Program-made: the position numbers and the translations under genes
Assembly (NCBI GenBank): GCA_903873915.1
Contig: CAIQQH010000047.1
Coordinates: forward strand, 1-41,146
Direction: 5' to 3'
DNA: 41,146 bases
Origin: an uncultured Flavobacteriia bacterium
GTDB taxonomy: Bacteria > Bacteroidota > Bacteroidia > Flavobacteriales_D > Crocinitomicaceae
Shown: positions 35,418 to 41,146 of the stretch, in pieces
How the letters are laid out: each line of letters starts with the position of its first letter
Position numbering within the stretch: position 1 is the first letter of the stretch
The notes under the pieces: generated by a model
Databases searched by the model: none
Told to the model about the DNA's origin: nothing
What the model saw: the letters and a program-made list of their open reading frames with translations, nothing else

Positions 35418-38400
35418 CTACCTCACAATCGTCACATGTCCGTAACGAATGAATTTGTTGTCCGTATTCTTCGGTTTAAATTCAATCTTCCAAGAATAGG
35501 TGCCGTCTTGCACATATTTTCCGCCGTAGGTCCCATCCCAACCAATTTCTGCGTTGTGGGTTTCGAAAACCAATTCCCCCCAACGGTTAAAGATGTACAT
35601 ACTGAAGTTATATGGATCAAATCCTGATGTAAATACGGGCTCAAAACTTTGGTTAAACATATCTCCATCCGGAGTAAATGAATTCGGTACATATAAGATG
35701 ATGTCATCCAAATACTCTACTATCGCATATGCCGTATCGGCACAGCCAAGTGGTGTCAGTGCAATCAATTCAACTTCTTGGTTGGAAGATTGTCCTGAAA
35801 AATCAAAAGTCGGATCTATCTGTGTCGATGTGCCAAGGTTTTGACCGAAGGACCATACATAGGATGTTGCTCCGCTAGTGCTATTTTGGAAATTTACTTC
35901 GGAGTTGTTCATCGAATAATTTGGTGGGGTAGCGGTAAATGATGCAACCGGTAACTCTTCCACACAAATCATGTTGGCAATTGTTTGTGTACCCACACAT
36001 CCGTCATTGCTAGTAACCGTGAGAGTAACATCACTGCACCCTCCAGCCTCGAACACTGTACCAACAGTTCCGCATCCTGTAAGTGCCGTGCCGTTTGAAA
36101 TCGTCCAATTGCAATCAACACCAATTGTTCCTGTGTTAATGAACGTAACATCCAACGGCACGCATCCTTCGGTTACGCTAGCAGCAAAATTGACAACTGG
36201 AGTAGGAGATACCGTTACGCTGAGTACGTCTGTATCTACACAGCCATTCAAATCTGTTCCTGTTACTGTATATGCACCAGAATTTGCGGGTGTGAAAGGT
36301 ACGCCATTGATTACGCCATTGTTCCATGTGTAGGTGGCAGCACCACTTCCAGAAACAGTAATTGGAAATCCTTGGCAAACGGTAACATCAGGTCCTGCAT
36401 TTACACTAGGCAACGGATTTACGGTCACTACAACTTGGTCGGTGTTGATACAACCATTTGCATCAGTTCCTGTCACTGTATATGCTGCAGTTGCCACTGG
36501 TGTGAAAGGTGTTGCATCAATAACAGAGTTTGACCAGTTGTAAATTGTCCCTCCTGTTGCAGTAAGTGTTGCAGCAGTGCCAAAACAAATAGCTTGGTCG
36601 AGTCCTGCATTGATTGCTGGCAAGGCATTGACATTGACAAGTACTTGATCGGTATTGATACATCCATTCGCATCTGTTCCTGTTACGGTGTAGGTGGTTG
36701 CGCCCACCGAGGGTGTAAATACTGTTCCATTCGTCGCAAGCGGAGACCAGTTGTATGTCACTGCCCCTGTGGCGGTTAACGTTACTGTCGCGCTTTCACA
36801 GATGGTTTTATCACTTCCTGCATTAACGAGTGGTAAGGGATTCACGGTGACAAGGACCTGATCGGTGTTTTGACATCCGTTGAGGTTGGTTCCTGTAACC
36901 GTATATGTGCTTGTTGCGGCAGGTGCAAATGCAACTCCATTGGTCACCCCATTATTCCATGTATAGGTGTTTGCACCACTTCCAGATAAGCTTACAGTTG
37001 CTCCAGCACACACCACGACATCGGTTCCTGCATTAACACTAGGCAAAGGATTTACTGTAACAAGCATTTGATCTGTGTTTTGACATCCATTCAAGTCTGT
37101 ACCTGTCAAAGTGTAGGTTGTTGTTGCGGCGGGAGTAAATGCTGTAGCATTCGTCACCCCATTATTCCATGTGTAGGTAGTTGCTCCAGTTCCCGAAAGT
37201 GTCACTTGTGCGCCAATACAAATCGTTTGATCGACACCCGCATTCACTGCAGGTAAGGCATTCACAGTGACAATGGCTTGGTCTGTGTTCACGCATCCGT
37301 TAGCATCTGTTCCAGAAACGGTGTAGGTCGCTGTTGCTACTGGTGAAAATGCTGTTGCGTTGACTACACTATTGTTCCAAGTATAGGTTACCGCACCAGA
37401 ACCACTCAGCGTAGCTGATGCGCCAAGACAAATACTTTGGTCGATTCCAGCATTGACCGTTGGTAAGGCATTGACATTGACAATGACTTGATCGGTGTTC
37501 ACACATCCATTGGCATCAGTTCCTGTAACTGTATAGGTGGTTGTTGCTAAGGGTGTAAATGCAAGCCCGTTCGTTATGCTATTGTTCCAAGTATAGGTTA
37601 TGGCACCACCTCCTGAAAGTGTCACAGCTGCACCATTACAAACAGTTTGGTCAGGACCAGCGGTGACATTCGCCAAAAGATTAACAGTTACCTGTACTTG
37701 ATCCGTATTTATGCATCCATTTCCATCCGTTCCTGTAACGGTGTATGTTGCCGTAGTTGATGGGTTAAATGCTGTGCCATCTACCACTGAATTATCCCAA
37801 GTATAGGTCGTTGCTCCCGTCCCTAAAAGAGTAACGGGCGTTCCAATACAAATGACTTGATCCGCACCAGCACCTACTATAGGCAATGGATTTACCGTGA
37901 CACTCACTTGGTCAGTATTGGCACAATTGTCACCGGAAACTCCAGTAACCGTATAAACAATAGTTCCAACGGCAGGAGTGAATGCTACACCATTTGTAAC
38001 GCCATTGTCCCAAGAGTAGATGGCTGAACCTGTAGCCGTAAGGGTTACACTTGTTCCTTCACATACAGTTTGGTCTAAACCAGCATCTACCAAAGGCAGT
38101 GGGTTAATGGTAACTAGTACCTGATCTGTATTGATACAGTTGTTTGCATCTGTTCCAGTTACGGTATAGGTTGTTGTAGCTACTGGCACAAAAGCGATAG
38201 CATCCAACACAGCATTGTCCCATGTGTAGGTCACAGCACCACTTCCACTTAAGGTCACTGAGGTTCCAGCGCACACAGTTTGATCTGCACCTGCACTCAC
38301 TGGAGGCAATGCATTGACCGTTACAAGTACTTGATCCGTATTGATGCAGTTATTGGCATCGGTTCCAGTGACAGTGTATGTTGTAGTAGCTGCTGGAACA

Positions 38401-40856
38401 AATGCAGCTGCATCTATAACACCATTATCCCAGGTATAGGTTACGGCACCGCTTCCATTTAAGGTAACTGATGCACCAGCGCAAACGGTTTGGTCTGTAC
38501 CTGCATTGACAGGAGGTAAGGTATTGACGTTGACATTGACTTGGTCAGTATTGATACAACCATTTCCATCTGTACCTGTAACGGTATAGGTTGCTGTGTT
38601 TGTTGGTATAAACGCAATTCCATCCGTCACGCTATTGTCCCATGTATAAGTAACAGCACCAGCACCGGTAAGTGTAACTGCTGTTCCAAAACAAACAGTT
38701 TGATCCGCTCCAGCATTCACAAGTGGTAATGGGTTGACGTTCACCACAACTTGATCGGTATTGATACAGCTATTTGCATCCGTTCCTGTTACGGTATAGG
38801 TAGTCGTTGCTCCTGGGGTAAATGAAACGCCATCGGTAACGCCGTTGTTCCAAGTATAAGTTACGGCACCTGTACCATTTAAAGTAACGGCTGTTCCCGC
38901 ACATACCGTTTGATCTGCTCCTGCATACACTGGAGGTAGAATGTTTACAGTTACGAGGACTTGGTCCGTATTTACACAGTTATTGGCATCGGTACCTGTT
39001 AAAGTATATGTTGAGCTTGTCGTCGGATTAAAGGCGATTCCATTCGTTATGCCATTGTTCCAGGCGTAGGTGATTGCTCCACTTCCCGATAATGCAACTG
39101 CCGCACCAATACAAATTGTTTGATCTGGACCTGCATTGACCGGAGGCAGCGGATTTACAGTGACCACTACTTGATCTGTACTGGTACATCCATTGGCCGC
39201 AGTACCCGTTACGGTATACGTTGTTGTAGCGGCAGGTGCAAAAGCTACACTATTCGTTACACCATTATCCCATGTATAGGTATTTGCTCCCGATCCAATT
39301 AATGTTACAGCTGTTCCGGCACAAATCGTTTGATCCACACCCGCATTTACTGTGGGCAAGGCATTCACAGAAACCAATACTTGATCTGTTGCTAAACATC
39401 CCGCCGGACTTGTTCCTGTTAAAGTATACGTCGTTGTTGTGGAAGGTGAAAAAGGAACTCCATTTACTACGCCGTTATTCCAAGAAAAAGATTGAGTGAA
39501 TGAAGTAGTTGCTGTGAGCGTTACAGTTGTTGTGTTACAAATTGCTACATCAGGTCCAGCATTCACTGTAGGCAATGCATTGACAGTCACAGCAACTTGG
39601 TCTGTTGCCGAACACGCACCAACTGTTCCAGTTACGGTGTAGTTTACTGTACCTACAGATTGTGTAAATGGAACACCATTAGGAATCGCATTGTTCCATG
39701 AGTAAGTTGTGGCTCCAGTTGCCGTCAAGGTTACTTGGTTTCCTTGACAAATGGATTGGTCTGGACCAGCATTCACGGTTGGGACAGTATTGACGACTAT
39801 TGTAGTTGTTGCTGTCGCTGTGCAGCCTGTCGCTGTTACTGTTAGATTATAAACGCCTGCATTTGCCGTTGTCGAGTTTGGTATTGTAGGGTTTTGAAGT
39901 GTTGATGTAAACCCATTTGGACCTGTCCAGCTATATGTACCTGTACCTGTTGCGTTCAATTGAATGGTTGCACCAGCACAGTAAGGTCCCGAATTGGTTG
40001 CTGTTGCCGTTCCGGTTCCAGCAATATAGGTAATAGTCAAGTAACCCGTACCGTTGTTTATTCCTTGTGTACATCCTCCACCAGCAGGGATTAAGCTTGA
40101 ACCACCTCCACCTCCACCTCCACCATAGGGAGATAAACTAAAGCAGTCGGTTCCACCTCCACCACCGCCGTAAAGGCCACCGCCACCGCCGCCGCCAGGT
40201 GAATTGTTGTAGCATGCATCAATGGCGCCATTTCCACCTTGTGCAATGGAACCTGCCTGTCCGGTCGCACCGAGTCCTGCCCATCCGGGACCGCCATTTC
40301 CACCCAATAATTGAGTGGCAGCACCACCCCCTTGTCCATACGGAGATGTTCCCGCTACCCCATTCGCACAGCCACCAGCACCACCAATAGCATCAGATGT
40401 TCCACCACCCATGCCCCCTCCTCCGGAAGCGACAATAAGACGGTTAGCCAAGGCATAAGGTGTAACGCGTAAATCTGTTCCACCACCACCACCGCATGAT
40501 CCATTTCCTGCGTTATTGGCATTTCGTCCTAAACCTCCACCATTGTAACCAGAAGTTGGGCATGCTCCTGAACCTCCAACTCGAATTTGAAGGATTTGTC
40601 CAGGTGTTACCGCAAGTGTACCGGAAACTATTGCTCCATTTCCTCCATTTCCTCCCCCACCATCAGCTCCTGCTGCGGTAACTGTAATGCTAGTAACACA
40701 AGGTGGAACAGTCCAGTTTTGAACGGCACCTGTATAATTAAATGTAACAGTTTGTGAAAAGGCAAATGGGGCGATGCAAAGAAGAATAGCAGAAACCAGT
40801 GTCCATGCCATAGTTTTGAAGTGAGCCCTGTGCAGTGCGGGTATTTGTAGTGTCAT
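35418..40856 (-). CDS. Giant T9SS type B surface protein with 17 tandem repeats and glycine-rich domain
   Basis: From ATG 40856 the protein has 1812 residues. A signal peptide (about 1-35, hydrophobic AWTLVSAILLCIAPFAFS) is followed by a glycine-rich domain (about 37-280, many GGGGG runs and GGTDLRV) like the Gly_rich domain first seen in ALK/LTK receptors. An Ig-like unit follows, then 17 repeats of about 70 residues, each with AG-DQ-IC near its start, TYTWNNG in the middle and GC-NTDQV-VTVN at its end, so two cysteines per repeat. Two PKD/Ig-like units follow and a C-terminal T9SS type B (CHU_C) domain with YVPNSFTPDGD, FNRWGELVFE and GTYSWKIEFK. It is probably an adhesin or gliding-related surface fibre. 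A frame extension from TTG 40895 does not improve the signal. It is outside the sugar regulon. Confidence 0.85.
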   Translation of the reverse strand: MTLQIPALHRAHFKTMAWTLVSAILLCIAPFAFSQTVTFNYTGAVQNWTVPPCVTSITVTAAGADGGGGNGGNGAIVSGTLAVTPGQILQIRVGGSGACPTSGYNGGGLGRNANNAGNGSCGGGGGTDLRVTPYALANRLIVASGGGGMGGGTSDAIGGAGGCANGVAGTSPYGQGGGAATQLLGGNGGPGWAGLGATGQAGSIAQGGNGAIDACYNNSPGGGGGGGLYGGGGGGTDCFSLSPYGGGGGGGGSSLIPAGGGCTQGINNGTGYLTITYIAGTGTATATNSGPYCAGATIQLNATGTGTYSWTGPNGFTSTLQNPTIPNSTTANAGVYNLTVTATGCTATATTTIVVNTVPTVNAGPDQSICQGNQVTLTATGATTYSWNNAIPNGVPFTQSVGTVNYTVTGTVGACSATDQVAVTVNALPTVNAGPDVAICNTTTVTLTATTSFTQSFSWNNGVVNGVPFSPSTTTTYTLTGTSPAGCLATDQVLVSVNALPTVNAGVDQTICAGTAVTLIGSGANTYTWDNGVTNSVAFAPAATTTYTVTGTAANGCTSTDQVVVTVNPLPPVNAGPDQTICIGAAVALSGSGAITYAWNNGITNGIAFNPTTSSTYTLTGTDANNCVNTDQVLVTVNILPPVYAGADQTVCAGTAVTLNGTGAVTYTWNNGVTDGVSFTPGATTTYTVTGTDANSCINTDQVVVNVNPLPLVNAGADQTVCFGTAVTLTGAGAVTYTWDNSVTDGIAFIPTNTATYTVTGTDGNGCINTDQVNVNVNTLPPVNAGTDQTVCAGASVTLNGSGAVTYTWDNGVIDAAAFVPAATTTYTVTGTDANNCINTDQVLVTVNALPPVSAGADQTVCAGTSVTLSGSGAVTYTWDNAVLDAIAFVPVATTTYTVTGTDANNCINTDQVLVTINPLPLVDAGLDQTVCEGTSVTLTATGSAIYSWDNGVTNGVAFTPAVGTIVYTVTGVSGDNCANTDQVSVTVNPLPIVGAGADQVICIGTPVTLLGTGATTYTWDNSVVDGTAFNPSTTATYTVTGTDGNGCINTDQVQVTVNLLANVTAGPDQTVCNGAAVTLSGGGAITYTWNNSITNGLAFTPLATTTYTVTGTDANGCVNTDQVIVNVNALPTVNAGIDQSICLGASATLSGSGAVTYTWNNSVVNATAFSPVATATYTVSGTDANGCVNTDQAIVTVNALPAVNAGVDQTICIGAQVTLSGTGATTYTWNNGVTNATAFTPAATTTYTLTGTDLNGCQNTDQMLVTVNPLPSVNAGTDVVVCAGATVSLSGSGANTYTWNNGVTNGVAFAPAATSTYTVTGTNLNGCQNTDQVLVTVNPLPLVNAGSDKTICESATVTLTATGAVTYNWSPLATNGTVFTPSVGATTYTVTGTDANGCINTDQVLVNVNALPAINAGLDQAICFGTAATLTATGGTIYNWSNSVIDATPFTPVATAAYTVTGTDANGCINTDQVVVTVNPLPSVNAGPDVTVCQGFPITVSGSGAATYTWNNGVINGVPFTPANSGAYTVTGTDLNGCVDTDVLSVTVSPTPVVNFAASVTEGCVPLDVTFINTGTIGVDCNWTISNGTALTGCGTVGTVFEAGGCSDVTLTVTSNDGCVGTQTIANMICVEELPVASFTATPPNYSMNNSEVNFQNSTSGATSYVWSFGQNLGTSTQIDPTFDFSGQSSNQEVELIALTPLGCADTAYAIVEYLDDIILYVPNSFTPDGDMFNQSFEPVFTSGFDPYNFSMYIFNRWGELVFETHNAEIGWDGTYGGKYVQDGTYSWKIEFKPKNTDNKFIRYGHVTIVR
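36198..39779 (-). repeat. Seventeen in-frame tandem repeats of about 210 bases
   Basis: The repeats encode the 70-residue units of the surface protein. Units 3-8 and 10-14 are closest to one another; the first two and the last are the most divergent. The units vary by one to three codons in length, so they have drifted since duplication but remain in frame. Confidence 0.9.
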
Positions 40857-41013
40857 AAATTCGTTTAGTGTAGTAGCAACATCACGTAGACGCAAAATGT
40901 TCGTTCGCGTTGTCTTGCCGTAAAAATACTCAATGCCCTACAATTTTCCATATTGACGAAGTCCAAATTGTATATTATACCCATTTAAGTGAACATTTAT
41001 TGCCCTAAAACAC

Positions 41014-41039
41014 AAAAAGACCAGTTTCCTGGTCTTTTT
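41014..41039 (-). terminator. Rho-independent terminator of the partial gene
   Basis: AAAAAGACCAG pairs perfectly with CTGGTCTTTTT around the loop TTTC. It lies 20 bases after the stop codon of the gene that enters at the right edge. The perfect A/T flanks make it work in either direction. Confidence 0.85.
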
Positions 41040-41058
41040 AAAAATGAGTTTGTTTATG

Positions 41059-41146
41059 TTATCGAATGACATTGACATGCCCAATTTCCATTCTTCGTTC
41101 GTCATTTTTGGTGACTTTGAACTCGATTTTCCAAGTGTATGTTCCG
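41059..41146 (-). CDS. C-terminus of a T9SS type B (gliding-motility-type) protein, partial
   Basis: Only the last 29 codons are in the window. They encode GTYTWKIEFKVTKNDERR and, after it, GHVNVIR and a stop, the end of a CHU_C/type B sorting domain closely like that of the giant protein beside it (GTYSWKIEFK, GHVTIVR). The gene continues beyond the right edge, so size and N-terminal domains are unknown. It indicates a tandem pair of related surface proteins. Confidence 0.85.
   Translation of the reverse strand, partial: GTYTWKIEFKVTKNDERRMEIGHVNVIR

Noticed and set aside
36198-39779. Regular repeats as a CRISPR array
   Set aside because: The period of about 210 bases, the in-frame coding and the variation throughout each unit exclude repeat-spacer structure.
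35436-40681. Many plus-strand open frames of 60-120 codons opposite the giant repeat protein
   Set aside because: They recur with the 210-base period, are rich in Cys, Arg and Ile from the antisense of the repeats, and have no signals or start-site support.

Overview
The window comes from a Bacteroidota chromosome, most likely a gliding, type IX secretion (T9SS) bacterium of the Flavobacteriales. The signs are several proteins with C-terminal T9SS sorting domains (types A and B), a SusC/SusD pair, promoters of the TTTG / TAnnTTTG kind typical of the phylum, and A-rich ribosome binding regions. Assignment below phylum level is inference. No tRNA, rRNA, CRISPR array, insertion sequence or phage gene was seen.

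Layout. Positions 1-3460 hold an unrecognised coiled-coil-like ORF and a DUF5686-type outer-membrane protein. From 3461 to 34226 lies one large alpha-glucan locus: a PGI/PMI-type isomerase, a small T9SS protein and a secreted modular GH13 enzyme (+ strand), GAPDH, a six-gene minus-strand operon (BadF-type kinase, GH13, MFS sugar transporter, beta-phosphoglucomutase, GH65 phosphorylase, T9SS amylase), a divergently transcribed Nudix-type regulator, a plus-strand Entner-Doudoroff operon (zwf-pgl-edd-eda), then susD, susC, a GH31 enzyme, a SusA-like GH13 enzyme and a CotH-family protein on the minus strand. From 34323 to the end are a small lipoprotein, a repeat-rich non-coding stretch, a roughly 1,800-residue T9SS type B surface protein built on 17 tandem repeats of about 70 residues, and the 3' end of a second type B protein.

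How it fits together (inference from families and context). Starch would be cut at the cell surface by T9SS-delivered amylases, oligosaccharides taken up by SusCD, trimmed in the periplasm by GH13 and GH31 enzymes, and maltose imported by the MFS carrier. A GH65 phosphorylase would split it to glucose and beta-glucose-1-phosphate; beta-PGM and the BadF-type kinase would turn both halves into glucose-6-phosphate. This would feed zwf-pgl-edd-eda to pyruvate and glyceraldehyde-3-phosphate, the latter going to GAPDH.

The main find is a shared palindromic site (core AGTGTMAWTTTGACA) read by eye in six promoter regions of this locus: before the T9SS protein, gap, the kinase/regulator pair, zwf, susC and the CotH operon. 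At several of them it covers promoter elements. The obvious candidate regulator is the Nudix-winged-helix protein in the middle, whose Nudix catalytic box has lost two conserved glutamates. This looks like a local regulon that joins polysaccharide capture, phosphorolysis and the Entner-Doudoroff pathway, and it also takes in a CotH kinase-fold protein not expected in a starch locus.
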